From Paramacrobiotus metropolitanus (lineage: Eukaryota; Tardigrada; Eutardigrada; Parachela; Macrobiotidae): DNA of 64,000 bases. Shown here piece after piece: positions 29,941-43,419 of this stretch. Location: contig NW_026570228.1 of assembly GCF_019649055.1 (NCBI RefSeq), positions 620,001-684,000 on the forward strand. Reading direction: 5' to 3'. Both the position numbers and the translations under genes were made by a program. Positions within the stretch are counted from its first letter, which is position 1, and each line of letters starts with the position of its first letter. The notes under the pieces are model-generated. The model searched no databases, had not been told where the DNA came from, and saw nothing but the letters and a program-made list of their open reading frames with translations.

Positions 29941-30754
29941 ATAGTAACGTGGAAAAGAAAAGATACGCCGACGAAGAACGAGAAAAGCCTGTTCTGTTGT
30001 TTAAGCAATTATTTTAACCAATTTTGGAAAGACAGCCGCGAGTGGTGTTACTGTTGCCTCCATAAAGCCTTAATGCGACGAGTACATTTTGTTTTACCTA
30101 ACGTGTTAAATTAATTTTATTTTCCCTGAGACCGCCAGTGTCAGTAATGCGAAAAAATTTTGATGTGTTTTCCGTTAATAATTCATATACGTGTTCCTGC
30201 CAGATGAAGTCTGAGGGAGTAAAATTTCTTGTCGTGTTGCATTATCTGCCTTCGTGCGTCATGACGGCAGTTCATTTTGTTCGGCTTCCCGTATTTCTCT
30301 ATTCGTTTGCAATTACAAATTGTACAGAAGTACCCTTACCCTGTTTTCCTTCAGAAATATAGTTATCAATCTGTGATTAACTTGTATTGCGATTTAAGTG
30401 CGGTACTTGCATGCATAAAGCTGGAAACTATTATCACAACAGCTGACAGATTACGCAACGTCTGGAAGAGTTCAGTTTTGTTATATGTATAATGCAATGT
30501 AAAAATTAACATTTTGTTGAACACACTGTAAGTTTTGATAAATAATGCAATGCGGCAGCGCCGCCGTCAAGTTGAAGACAACAATTGTTGACTCAGATAA
30601 CAACGGATACATTCAGGATACTCGCATAATGTCACTCAAAGTCATTAGTAATTACAGATACAAGTACTCTGGTGAAGATACTGTAGTGAAATATGTAGAA
30701 AGTATGGTACAGTGATGAGTGATACGGGCCAAGTATGGCCCAGACTCCAACTCT
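29941..30754. other. AT-rich spacer, no feature seen
   Basis: No supported gene or repeat. Confidence 0.5.
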
Positions 30755-31075
30755 TACTCTGACTCTGATTCTGACCACTCAAACTCTGACTCTGACTCTG
30801 AAGGTTTCTTAGGTTTCTTAATAGGTTTCTTAGGTTTCTTAAGTTATTCTTAGGTTTCTTAATAGGTTTCTTAGGTTATTCTTAGGTGTCTTAATAGGTT
30901 TCAAAGATTTCTTAGTAGGTTTGTTAGTTTTCTTAGTTTTCTTAGGTTTCTTAAGTTATTCTTTGGTTTCTTAAGTTATTCAGTCAGAGTCAGAGTTTGG
31001 ACAGTCAGAGTCAGACTTTGAGTAGTCAGAGTCAGAGTTTGAGCGGTCAGAGTCTGAGTCAGAGCTTGAGCGCGG
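30755..31075. repeat. Inverted CT/AG-rich arms around a TTAGGTTTC array
   Basis: The left arm is rich in ACTCTGACTCTGA, the right arm in CAGAGTCAGAGTTTGAG, so they can pair. The roughly 170-bp centre is an array of AGGTTTCTTA and GGTTATTCTT variants. This is foldback-like; it could be a decayed transposon or an expanded simple repeat. Confidence 0.7.
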
Positions 31076-31490
31076 GCCGTGAAGTATGTACAGATACAAG
31101 TGTAAGTATGTACTCTGTACAAGCCAAATTCGTAATGGGTCACCTTTAGCTTTTTGTATGAATTTTTCCTTACTCGGTAGATTGTTTGGAGTTTGGACTG
31201 CGGTACTCAACAGTGTTGCCACAGAACAAGGATTTTCAGTAGGAGTACGGTACTGAACTCAACGGCACAAGTCTGTATCCATTTTCTCATTGTGAAGTCC
31301 TTCTACTCTACTTGTACTAGTACTACACACTCGTATAATAGAAAAGCCGCTGACAACGTCGAGCTCAAATATGTACAATCCAAATTCATATTAAATGGGT
31401 TGCGTAAAGATAGTGCGAAAAATACGAATTCATGGGTTGCGCTAAGTGTGTAGTGCAGTGGCTTTCGCTCTAGTCGACAATATTGCACTA

Positions 31491-32059
31491 CAGTAAAACC
31501 TCCTCGTACGTACACTCCCAAGATACGTACACCTCTCACTTAAGACTACAGTACAGGGGGGAACATCTACGTGACGTACACCTCTACTATGCGTACACGT
31601 ACACTTTTTCTCTGTACCGCCTAACCACTAAACTGTACGCAATCACCTCGAACATACGTACACTGGCGAGTCAGAATTTGATTTTTTAAAATATCCGATG
31701 GGGAAATCGTAAAAGGTCAAAGAAGCTAGCTCAAAATTGTAGGTTGTCTTTTGTTCTGAACTGATTCGGACGATGTTTTCTTTCGAAGTGTGTGGAAGAA
31801 ACTTTTCCGCCTGCTTACATATATGCTGTAAAAAGATAAAAATTTGTGTGAACTAATGCAACATATACATTTCAGAACTGCACGCTTTGTACAGTGCAGT
31901 TGCATGCCGTATACTGAGTACTCCGCAGTGGGACAGTGCCCTCATTACACAGTCGCCCCCCCAGGGGGGCTTGGGGGTGGCGATTCTATGTTACGCACAC
32001 CTCTGAGTTACGTTCGAAATTTTTTGAACGGAGGTGTACGTATCTTGGAGGTTTCACTG
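31491..32059. mobile_element. pogo/Tigger-like MITE, 569 bp
   Basis: Ends CAGTAAAACCTCC and GGAGGTTTCACTG form inverted repeats that extend inward with GTACGTACAC-type sequence. TA dinucleotides flank both ends. No transposase. It is related to the element at 40288-40958. G/C runs lie near 31960. Confidence 0.8.
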
Positions 32060-35000
32060 TACCAGTATCTTTACGCAACAGAAATGCTGACCAAGAACAT
32101 CGTTAATATAGGCTATAGACAGAAGAGCGCTGGGCAGTGCAAAATAAGATGCAACTCATTCTCCATAATGCCCTTATAATTATTATCGTGAGAAGTATCA
32201 GAATTGTCGGCGAAACAGCATTTTGCAAAAATGACTGCATAGGCCAATTTTGCATCGAGGACATGTACAGTAATGTTGGGACATAAAGCACGAACCAAAA
32301 CTCGTACTGGCCATCACGAATAAACTTGACCACGCCCTCTGACAGTTTCCACAAACCACGTTGCTGCGCAAACCACAGATATTGTCCAGAATTGCCTACT
32401 GTAGCGCTGTTGATTATAGCTTCTTCTCGGTACTGCATCAGACATTCATCTCGCATTTGTCGCCGATATCGTAGAGCTCCAGTAAACGCTCACCCGGCAG
32501 ATTATGCGGAAGCTGGCGTGAATATGCGAACTGCAAAGGCGCGCTTACCATTTGCCCGTCATTATCCTCAGTAGTACGAATTCCCGAAGCTTTTTCTTGC
32601 ATTTCCCCGTCAAACATCGTCCTGAATTTCGGGACGGCGCTCCCAAATAGCACGGTAGGCGGATAACCGCTTTCCGTCACGGGAAAGAGTGTGCAGTCGG
32701 CGCGTATCCGGTTTGCAGCAAAGCATCTGTAGTTAGTTTAGTTGACACTTTTTCCATGGATGATAGAAACACAGCCGCATAGCAATATAAACATCTGGTC
32801 ATTCTGGTGACAGGACGAGGCAATGGTTTATGTCTGTGTCGGCGGTTGTGGGGATGCACTGCCAACTCCGTTCTGTGTAATCGTCCATCCAGACGGGCTA
32901 ATGTGCCCTTTGCACGGAGCACCGTCTTTACCTATGTCAAAACTGCAACACCAGGGACTGCAGGAACTGCTTAAACATAATTTTTTTAAAAATGCATACG
33001 TATTGGTTTTTGTTACGCAATAACTGATAAAATAGTGTGCGATAATAAAATTTGTTTTGCTCGGTCTTCGATTTCCGTTGACCGAATCAACGTTAATAAA
33101 GTGGATTCGGTCGACAGAACGAGTAAAAAACTGCTCGAACAAAATTTTGTTTAACCTGCATATTACTGTGCGTACCAAACCATGCATTTGAAGGAAATTT
33201 GTACAGTGCAGCCGCCCGTCTATTCCAGTTGACCGAATCGACCTTACTAGTTAACATCAATATTGTTCCAGTAACTTGTAAATATACTTAAGCCAAGAGC
33301 AAATTTTTAATAACATTGACGATAACTGATTTTAATCCATTGCAGTTATAGCGCTTTCTCTGAAATAGCAATGCATCTGCAGTTTGCTCAAAGGTTAGCA
33401 GACTTTTACCGTACATACTACGATACCACAATATATTACTTGCACTTTAACAGTAAATAAAAGCAGGCCAGTTAGTTATTCTATAATATTAGTTTTCGTA
33501 AAGTAACAACAGTACGTAATACAATAATTAATTCGACAATGATTACAATAATTAACTGTAATACGACAATTAACAGTAGCTAGTTAGCTAATAAAATAAC
33601 ATAGTGGATTGGTAACAACGCAATTGACAACGGCACAATAAGGCGTGCCGAGGTTATACGAGGCGTAGCGTGCCTAGCCATTGTCATTTCAGATGAGACA
33701 GGAGCGCGAGGCATATGGGACTGCTTTACAAGCATACGCAAAACTCCATTCGGAATCAGATCAAACAACTTCTTTTAATGTCGTTTTCCTTTTAATGTCG
33801 TTTACTATAACAACATCTAAATAAAGTTATAAATACTTCCATATATATGTAATTGATCTAACCATGCTTTTGCGCTGACATTGTGCAAACCTGCTTAAGA
33901 GTTCAACGTCGAAGTTAGATCTGCAGTTGTGCGATGCTTGCAGATTATGAAATTGAAAAGCTCATATTTTTGAATTGTGCTTACAGTGAGTATGTCCCAG
34001 TAAATTTTCTAAATTAACGATAGTTGTTTCAGTTTATGGAATGCTTGTTGTATTAGCTAATTTGGCTAAAACGCGCGCTAAATAAAAATTTATTTTCGAT
34101 TTTATAAGGCGGGCATGCGTTGTCTGGGATATCTTCAGGATGTATTTATAAATAATTCAAATATTGTTATAGAGCACTGTAATGGTAGTTACTACTATTA
34201 GTTACGTATTTACTTTTTATTATTCAAAACGAAACATCTAGCAGCGAAAATGCTTTTAATAAATCGCGGTGCGAACATTCACAGTACTATGTATAGAAGT
34301 ATAATAATATGAGTTGAAGTTTTTACAAAATCGACAACGTTATTGTTTTTGCTTGCGAACTGGGACACGGCAACGATCTGGTTCAACTTCTCAGAACTAG
34401 TTCATTTTTGTATAAAATTTAAAAAATGAATGATAAATCGTAGAAGAGTGCTAATATAAGTCGTAAATCGTAAGCGTAAAACAGTTAAAACATACGAAAT
34501 AAGTCGGTGCTAAAAACTTGTCATAAATCGTTTTTCACAATCGTTGTAACGACAAGTAAACAACGCTCACACTTCACAAGTTCTGTACAAGAGCAACTCG
34601 AAAGCCATTTAAGTACAGCGAAGTCGCCGCCTTGGTTACGTGTATACTTCTATGGCAAGAGCTATAACTTGGGACATGGTTTACCTTTGCAGAAAACAAA
34701 GTGTGACATTTTACTGGTATAGCTAAAATTGTTAAGATTAGTTTAGCTTTGTAGTAATTTTTGTGCTGAAAAACTCCTCTTTGACTGTACTTTAAAAAAA
34801 CAAACAGAAGAGTGAATGCGCGTAGAAATGTGAACTGCACTAGTGTTTTTCCCATAGACGCATAGGCTTAACCTTGCGAAGCGTCTCATCCCAAATGACA
34901 CAATAGAGCCGAAATCACACCTCATTAGCGATTGTGCCGTTGTCAATTAAGTAGAGAACTTACTTCCTCCGACCAGCACGTATGAAGCAATCAACTTGTG

Positions 35001-35737
35001 CAAATTCTGTTGCCATGCGGATAGTGTGGTTAGTGTCTTCCCATTGTCCCCAATTTGGGGAAATAAAACGACGCCCGTATTGGCTTGGACGTTACCTTAA
35101 TGGTCAGCGCCCGAACTGACCGGGGAATGCAATTATCCGTATCGTTGCTGTCCACCTGTAATTAGCAGTATGCGTACACTCAGGCTGCAGAATCAGTTTC
35201 ACCAGGGCCCGTGCACTTGCCGCAAAGGCTCACTATGCTGTTTTACTGTGTAAACAAAAGTGTAGCAAGCCCGGGCATACATACATAATAAAGACCACCC
35301 GAAACGCAGATGTGTGAAATGCAACACATCATACCGAAAAGGAGCAGACACAAGAAGAGCATACAGTAAACTTCTGCTGGCCCTTGTTCTAGCAGTGTGG
35401 CCTGCAAGTAGGAACTGATAAATTTATGTTTTTACTTTTACTGATTGGCCTTCGTTTAAATACGGTCCTCAGTAAATACGAGTATACGAATCTAAATAAG
35501 CAGCTGGTCCTCAGTAAAAACGAGTATACGAAACTAAATAAACAGCCGCTTTTAGTTCTCGGTTAACACACAAAAAACTAAACAAACCAAGAAAAACCAC
35601 TAAAAATGTACAATGATTAACAAAACCAAAAAAATGCAAACGTTCACACATTACCCTGCTAAATTTACAAAACAGAAGGCATAACGCAAAATAGCTGTTT
35701 CTTTAACATATAACTGCAGAAACAGTTAACCAAGTCA
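32060..35737. other. Mostly non-coding; weak minus-strand ORFs
   Basis: Between 32160 and 32680 the minus strand is open in two neighbouring frames. One carries PLQFAYSRQLPHNLPGERLLELYDIGDKC, the other LMQYREEAIINSATVGNSGQYLWFAQQRGLWKLSEGVVKF. These look coding-like and might be a broken exon, but no family is recognised. A short tandem duplication (GGTCCTCAGTAAA, then ACGAGTATACGA) lies at about 35465-35548. The rest is AT-rich with nothing supported. Confidence 0.3.
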
Positions 35738-36130
35738 CTAAAATCCGAACTTATCAGCGTTCTTCGACTTTTTCCCGTTCGCACCACGACGCAAGACACT
35801 GGCGGACACCTGTTCCGTGATAAAGGATTGTCGTAGGAGCATGTACCGCCACGCAGCAGTGGTAAAAAAGCTTGTTATCAACGTATGCTGAGTCTCTCGA
35901 AACTTTTGAGGGTCTTCCAGACGGTCAGCTCCGGCCGTAAGGTTATCGCATACAATCTTTACGACGTTTTGCACAGTGTTCGCGATAAAAGTTTGGTGCA
36001 TCATCTGCTTACAAGCTTCCGGGAGCTGATGTCTTTGCAGAACTTCAATTGATAAGGTCTGCTTTGTTTCAACCAAAAACTCAACAAAGCTCTTTTGTAA
36101 TACACGCCTTGGTGTTCGAGAGGCACACAT
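35738..36130 (-). CDS. Hypothetical helical protein, 130 aa
   Basis: Not recognised. An uninterrupted minus-strand frame starts MCASRTPRRVLQKSF and continues with a helix-rich, T/V/Q-rich middle (MMHQTFIANTVQNVVKIV) and a basic end (RRGANGKKSKNADKFGF). Its composition is more protein-like than the surrounding AT-rich DNA. No intron is needed. It could be an exon or fragment of a larger gene. Confidence 0.4.
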   Translation of the reverse strand: MCASRTPRRVLQKSFVEFLVETKQTLSIEVLQRHQLPEACKQMMHQTFIANTVQNVVKIVCDNLTAGADRLEDPQKFRETQHTLITSFFTTAAWRYMLLRQSFITEQVSASVLRRGANGKKSKNADKFGF

Positions 36131-36336
36131 TATGCAGGCTCGGGCTTGCTACAGGTTTTTATGGCTTTCTTTGCCAGGAGCATAGTTTAAGGAGCAGAGG
36201 CAGTTCTGCCTCCACAGCGGCGACTTGAGCGTAAGCTCATTATACAGACTTTGGTTTCACTATCAATACACAAGGTTCCGATCGAAGGCATCAGAATGAA
36301 TTCGGCACCGGATTATAATGTTAATGTGTGATGGGA

Positions 36337-36591
36337 CTACACCAGTGCGTGAATTTTGTATGCAGGTCTGTGGAACATTTTCATAAAGATGGTGGCAAGT
36401 AAAACAGCGCTTAATCGAGACTGCTCACCCATTAGCCAATAAATCAAATCGCCCACAGAGCAAAATCCAAAACAGTCACATGCGTATCCTTTCTTACGAG
36501 TTACGGTGGAAAGCGGAAACCGAGTTATTCTTGCTTGGTTAAAACCGAGTGTGGAGCGCATTACAGGGTGTGAATAAATAAATTCCATCAA
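36337..36591 (-). CDS. Possible small ORF or exon, 84 aa
   Basis: The minus-strand frame MMEFIYSHPVMRSTLGFNQA runs with CDCFGFCSVGDLIYWLMG in the middle. It sits just upstream (on the minus strand) of the 130-aa ORF and could be another exon of the same gene. No family recognised; weak. Confidence 0.22.
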   Translation of the reverse strand: MMEFIYSHPVMRSTLGFNQARITRFPLSTVTRKKGYACDCFGFCSVGDLIYWLMGEQSRLSAVLLATIFMKMFHRPAYKIHALV

Positions 36592-36833
36592 TGCTCAGCC
36601 CGATGTAAAGCGAAAGGAACAATCAACAAGGTCAAGCGCAGTATTTTTTAGACAACTGCCGGATCTAGTAAAGAGTCACAGCGGACAGGATCATGGGTGT
36701 TATTAAATTAAGTGTTTACAAAAGTCAGCCAATCCCCATATGCAAACGGAAACACCACGCGTCGAGTCCAGACCTGTTAATCCCTCAGTTTTAAATAAGT
36801 ACTGTAGTCGCTCGAGCAGCTTACACCGAGCAG

Positions 36834-37687
36834 TAGGGTTGTTGATACCAAAATTTAATGGTAACTAGTATTTTGGTATGGCTGATATACCATTTACCAA
36901 TGGTATATCAGACAGGCTTCGGATGGTAAGATTTAATACCAAATATACCAGATAAAGTTTGGTATACCAAATTGCATTTGGTATTTTCAAAAATGCTTTA
37001 ATTTTAAATTTTTGGACGGTAGGAGCTAGGGAATCGAGTTCAGGGAGTCGCGAATATACTTCTACCGGTGCTACGGTGTTGTATATTACGAACATAATAA
37101 TATTATGTACTAAACTATGTATCTCTTCATTTTTTGCATTAGTACGCTTATCGCTCGCTCACCACCTTAATATGGTATCACGCGTTCGCTTGGAAGTTGA
37201 GACCAGCGTATCTGTATCTTAGAAATAAACCTTTTTTTTAGTGGAGTGTCATTTGATTCGATACAAAAACCGGCTAAGAAACTGGATTACAATTAAAATG
37301 CAGTCTTCTGTATCATGAATCCAGCTGCTAATACATGTTGTTCGAGAAAGAAATCAGAATCAACGAAAATCTCAGTCCGGATCAGGTGTTTTCTTTTACC
37401 ATTACGGGGTCTCCGGACGATAGTGAAATTACCTATTGCGAAATTTACTGATTTTTATTTACTTTTCGAATTGTTCGATGGTACGAAGGTTCAGTGACGT
37501 TTTTTACTAATTGAAACATTAGGCGACTTTGTTTTTTACGAAAACAATCCAAATATCACAGCATAATTACAATACCAGGTATTTCTGGTAATACCAGTGG
37601 TACTAACTGGTATACCAGTGGCAGAAACTGGTATACCAATTTACCAGTACCACTGAAGCTGTCCAAGGCCTGGCATCAACAACCCTA
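36834..37687. mobile_element. hAT-like MITE, 854 bp
   Basis: Ends TAGGGTTGTTGATACC and GGCATCAACAACCCTA are inverted repeats (one mismatch). Perfect 8-bp duplications CCGAGCAG flank them (36826-36833 and 37688-37695). Both ends are packed with short palindromes such as GGTATACC. No transposase is present; an ORF in the middle is not convincing. Confidence 0.92.
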
Positions 37688-40287
37688 CCGAGCAGCACAG
37701 GCACTGGCTGATGTCCCATACACTAACTCTGAGGGTCAGTCGTCAGATGCGCAAGCGGCTACAGTAATCATACTTTGTATACTGAATGCTGCCAGTAATT
37801 ACGAAGTATATAAGGAATAAATTTTGCTGTTGCCTAATAGCGCCAAAGGAAAATGTTCGGCGCAGCTATGAAGGTCAATTCGTTGACATAAAACAAGCAC
37901 TAATATCAACATATAGTAATTAAGTTCTAATATTTTTATCATAGTAACCATGTTATAACCATCATAGTAACCCGAAAATGAACCAACAGTATGAACTTTG
38001 TCGGAGAATATTGTACATGTCTAGCTGAAAATTTAGTGCGGTAATGAAATTAACGACGTAAAATAAACGTAAATATGATTGTATGAACCAAAATTTTGTT
38101 GCTGTTGTTGCTGTTATCATTTTGTTGTTGCTGTTATCATTTGCCTTACAGCAACGAAGAATACGATTACTCGTATACGAGAACTGTGCTCCGTGCAGAG
38201 CCGTGATTAGCTCATCTGGATTGAGAATTCTTTAGAATAGCCAGTATATGTACTGCGCATTCCGACAGCGGCCACTAAAAGGCATGGTCGCCTCTTCCTG
38301 TCATCAGGCACTGTCATTGCAGTACGACTGATTTTCCATTACTTACCTACAAAGCCTATCTGACTACAGCAAGGAGCTACTGAACAGCCTGGCAACTTTA
38401 TTGGATACGCTGTCGACTGCACGTTGGTTTCTCGAGATGGAAAATAGTTCGCCGCCTACCGCGCTATTTTGGGCGCGCGAGTTTGGTGCACACAAATTTC
38501 GTGTGCAGCATAAGATTATCCTATCTACAAGTCCGACTCCGAGCCTGCTGTTTTTCATACCACCAGATATGGAACAAACATCAAAATAAATACGAGTACA
38601 TTTTCAACTAAAGCCATGTCTCTTTCCTCTGATAAAGCGCCTTTTACCTGACCGATAACCTTTTACCCGGCTTTCTTCTAACTTTTGTGATTTCAGTACT
38701 AGATTCGTTTAGTCTGTTGCATCAACTTGCATGTGTCTTTAAACGAACTTCTCTGACGCTCGCTATTTGTGTTTCTGCACTGCACAGTGTATGATAATAT
38801 ACCGTAATTACCTAAGTGATTATGGATTCTGCGGTCAGCTTTGACGGGCGATTAAAGTGTCAGTTGTGAGCTGTGTTAGCCTGTGTACAACAATATGAAG
38901 CACCATCGCAAAGGCTGGCAGGATTAGCAACTGTAAAAGGTCAATTTTACCAGATACCATACTAACTGTGTCATGTAGTAATACAGGCCTTATTTGTACA
39001 AATAGTAATCCGTGGCTGATTTATTCGCGCAGTTTACGCAGTGTCTACAGCTAAATTAGATTTTTATGAAGGTTCATAGTAGCATTCCTTCTCATGTGCA
39101 GCAGAGAACGTCACGCGTCCAGTCAGAGCGCTAAACAGGTACAGACAGACTGAGACAGCGGTCTCAGAAAAATTTGTGGGTGTAGTAAACCGCTTATCCG
39201 TCATGTTTATGGAGTAATTGGTCTAACGCGTTGGGGCGGGGCTAAAGGGTGGGGCGTGGCTAAAGTGCGGCAGTTTACAGCGAACTTTGTCATAGCGCTT
39301 ACTGGGTAAACATGGCTTGAGCCAAGCCAACCCAGTAGCATACAATCTGAGGCGTTGTAGTCAAGTAGGAGCAAAGTTATGGCGAAAATTTTACGAAACT
39401 TTTATAGTAAACACCTAGTACGCCATCACTGGAATATAAAAGAAATATATCTGCTGTACATTTTGATGCAATCGCGAAGTGAAAAAACCCAGTATCTTGA
39501 CAATGCGCAGTGTACCAAAGTGGTACTTGTTAGCACTAGTTAAGTCCGTAGTGCGTAGTATGCGTCCGGTGGGATAGAGGGCGAGGGCTTAAACCAATCA
39601 CTCCATTCGTACCCGGAGTCCGCGTTTATTGGTCCCCCGCCAGAAGAAAATTGGGGAATAAAGTTGTCTTGTCTATTCACTGGGGCAGATTGTATGTTAA
39701 ATCTACTCGTATGTACTCAGTACTGTACAAGTACTGTATACGAGCGTAATAAGGAAAGAGAGAAACCAATGCACGCGGATTCCAGATTTTTACAACAAAT
39801 CAGTTTTAAAGGGTCAGTTGAAACAGGCATTTAATGGTATTTTAATACTTTGTAATGTAGATTCGGTCATGGGTCATAAACCTATTATTCATATCCGGGT
39901 CAATACTATGTACAGCAGCAGTTTTTTAATAAAAGGTCGATACTATACACAGCGGCAGTTTGTTAAATCCCGCATAATTCCGATCTAATTGACACATACA
40001 TTAAGCTGATAGCTGTGTACGACTGAAAAATTCATACTAGTTGATTACCCTGCAGATTGATAAATTATCTGACCCAATTCTATGATTATTTTTGTGATTT
40101 GATATGCCCCATAACTGTGATTTACTTCGTTGCTTTCGTTATGGAAACGGTAGTAACTAAGTAGTTTATGAAGAGTCGAAACGCTCTATAAACTGCAACA
40201 AGACCACTGCCCAGCCGCTGCAGGTAGGCTAACATTACCGTGAATTATTTCGAAATCTTGCGTATTATTATAATTTGCATTCTGATA
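37688..40287. other. AT-rich spacer, no gene seen
   Basis: Short simple repeats occur (TGTTGTTGCTGTTATCAT twice near 38100). Near 39230 there is GGGGCGGGGCTAAAGGGTGGGGC, a GC-rich patch unlike its surroundings. No ORF is supported. Confidence 0.5.
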
Positions 40288-40958
40288 CAGTGAAACCCCT
40301 CGTAACGTACACCCTTTTATAACGTGCACCCCTTTATTACGTGCATAAGGCTGGGAACTGGACTGTCTGGCATATTATAACACAGGGGCCGTTCTCTTTA
40401 TGACGTTCACCCGTCTACAAGTATAACGTACATCTATTATGGAACGGCAGACATCTATTATGGAACGGCAGACGGCAAATTTAAGGTACATTTAACCCCT
40501 GCGTTACGTGCAGCTGGCTAAGAACGAGAAACAGCAGTTTCAAAGAAAGCTTCGGCTTCTAGCTTTAAGGTTGCCCAATGCCGAATCTTACGATGCAAAA
40601 CAGCGAAACGATGAAAAACAAAATTTACGTACGTAGTTGGGAACTTAACCTGTCAGTTACCGTACTGCGGCTGTTTAAAAATAGACGCGAAAAGTAAGCA
40701 TCAGAGTTTTTTATTGGAGAAAATGCTCGAAATCAATAACGCCGCCAAGTTAGAGAAGTCATTTTACATTCCAAAACATACACGGCGCCGTGCTCGAGTT
40801 GCTACACACAAATATATACCTACTCCTGGGGGGGGGCTTATTATTCACCCCTAGGGGCAGTGCCCCTACCTAACGTACACCCCTTTGTAACGTTCAGGAA
40901 GCTAGGAACGGAGGGTGTACGTAGTAGAGAAGTTTCAGGTAGTAGAGAAGTTTCACTG
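40288..40958. mobile_element. pogo/Tigger-like MITE, 671 bp
   Basis: Left end CAGTGAAACCCCTCGTAACG, right end AGAGAAGTTTCACTG, with TA on both sides as expected for a TA target. The inner termini repeat ACGTACACCC. No transposase. The terminal 14 bp at the right are duplicated (GTAGTAGAGAAGTTTCA twice). Confidence 0.85.
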
Positions 40959-42595
40959 TATTACAAATACTGTTGATGCATAGATAACACGACAATGGAC
41001 AATTTACTACGTAGTAAAAGTATGATGGATTGGTGGCGAACTTACAAAACTTTTATGTACGAATCAGTGTAATAGTACTACTACAAATACTACCCTGAGT
41101 ACCATGGGTATAAGCTCTCTCTGTCGCGCACATCAGGCCTCGCGCGGGTTGCACCGCAAAAACGGATGAATCGTCTACCAGGCCAAAAAACACATCACAC
41201 AAATTTTGCTCACCAAAATTTTTTTCTCTTTTCGAATTAACGCATCCGGATGAACATTTTACCCGGAAGGTTTTGCCGGAGTATCTGATCGCGGTCCATA
41301 GTTTTGTGCCGCCTGATTACGGCATTCACCACATGTCAGACGCCCTTTTACGTGATACGGTGCGCAGATGACAGCCTTACTGGCACCGGTTAGGTATTTC
41401 AACAAATTTCCAGATTCATGTGATCCGTTTGTATTATAGCTCAATACAAGAGTCATCTTCGGCTTCGCCTCAGATGCTCTTGTGGTCTGCATTCAATTCC
41501 TTGAAAAATAATTCTTGTTCATTCATTTTTGAAGACTGGTTTGTGTGTATATTTTTACATCGTATGATTAGGCGCTGTTCGTAGCTTCAGTTAGCTTGCT
41601 TTAATCAGGAAACAGCATTATATAGCTGAGCGGTTCGTTTTATGTGAAACAAAATAGTTAGATAGCACGACTAATAATCGGAGAGCGGTCAGCGGTGCTA
41701 AGTTTCTAATAATTCTGCTTCGCTACTTTTTAATAACTGGTACGTGGAAACCAATTTTAATCGAGGACAATAATATCCTTTGTTCAGTAATCAGTAGGCT
41801 TGGTCGGTAGATACAGTACTCGTACTCTAGTAGCGTGAATTTTTAGATTTTTTGATAATTTTTTGATTCTTGATTCAGTCGGCAGCAAGAAGTATGTAGT
41901 GATAACGAGCAACAGAGATTACGTTGTCCTACTCACTGAACATTAGTAACAGCAATAGAGGGTCCTGTAATTTCCGTTTACGCAGCAGCCCTAATTAGTG
42001 ATACCTAAGGGCCTTTGGGTTGGCTCTTTCTGAATTTCGATTGTTTCCGGATAACTGTTCCCAAAAAAATTTTTTGACAGAGATTTTAAGCATCTAATGG
42101 CGATTGCATTTACACGGGATGTCGTTCTACCCGGTACTACTCAGTAGGTAGTTCACATTTTTTGTGTATTGGCAATAGCCACCAACAAAATAAAACCCAG
42201 CCCTCGCGGTCACACTGTTTGTGGTAAGGAGAGGTAAGGCCGGTGGTAAATTGAGGATCTCGGACAATGGCGACCGTTCCCTTTATTTAAACATGGCAGC
42301 TTCTGCACAGTTCTGTTCGTTTGACAGCTGGTGCATTAGCGTTGTGCTGGACACTGATAACGGTTCTGCTCTTATCTGGTCTACGCCATTAACACTAAGA
42401 TAATATCCCTTCCCTAAAACTTTAGCTTCCGTTCACTCTACAGGCCTGATCGACGGTCAGTATATTTCCTGTAACTCAGTAGGTCTGATTAGTAACCCTT
42501 GTGCGGTTCTGTTCATTCGAAGGCTCAAGAACTTTGTTCTCATATGCCGGTCCGGTCAGTGAGTTTTTCATTGCATAGGAAAACTCACGGTCAGT

Positions 42596-42631
42596 AAACT
42601 TTCGCTTTCTAAGTTTAGAAAGCGAAAGTTT
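42596..42631. repeat. 36-bp palindrome, 17-bp perfect arms
   Basis: AAACTTTCGCTTTCTAA, two bases GT, then its exact reverse complement. A second small hairpin (GTGAGTTTT/AAAACTCAC) lies just left at about 42559-42588, so this may be the core of a foldback element. Confidence 0.9.
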
Positions 42632-43268
42632 TCACAAACTTTAGTCTAAAACTTTAGTCGCAAAGTTTAGTTTTCGCAAACTATGGTTAGACATTGCTTG
42701 TTTTCTACCACCGAGTGGACGAAGTGCGATTTCGCTTTCTACCTAATATGTAAAGGAATTATGCAGGTAAATAGGAATACGTTCGCAAACTTTCGCTCTC
42801 GCACCCTCAAACGCTTTTTAGTTTCATTCATAATTTCACCCTCTAGCCAAAGGATTTGTACTTTATACATCGGTGTGAAAATTGTTTATGAGATATAAGG
42901 AGAATAAAATTTAAATGTTTAAAATGTTTAAATGCATTCACGTGGCATTCAAAAGCCTTATTATGATTCGATATCTCATCCCAAATTTGCATGTAGACGC
43001 GTGAGTATACCGTAATATGAGTACTAAGATCGTTTTACACCGAACTCGACAACTTTTTTGATTTTTAAGTTAATTTTTAAGTGTTTTGTAATGTAATGCA
43101 CAGAGAACAATGTATAAGAACGCGGAAAAGCTAAACAGTTTCAGTGCAAAAGCGCTTTCCCGTTCGCTTTAGAGCATTTTGTTGAAGCGTGACAAAGTTG
43201 AAAAATTTTTCGAAGTGTATTCGGAAAAATTACAGTTTTTTTCTATTACACTACATACTCTGCTCCAC

Positions 43269-43419
43269 GCTGCTCCACGCAAGTGTTTTATGTAAAATGT
43301 CTTTCAAGGTCACCTTGAACTGATGCCTGTACCGGTACCACAATATTAGCTGCTCCACGCAAGTGTTTTATGTAAAATGTCTTTCAAGGTCACCTTGAAC
43401 TGATGCCTGTACCGGTACC
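43269..43419. repeat. 80-bp direct tandem duplication
   Basis: Units start at 43269 and 43349 with GCTGCTCCACGCAAGTG and run to GTACCGGTACC. The shared parts look identical, so the duplication is recent. Confidence 0.92.
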
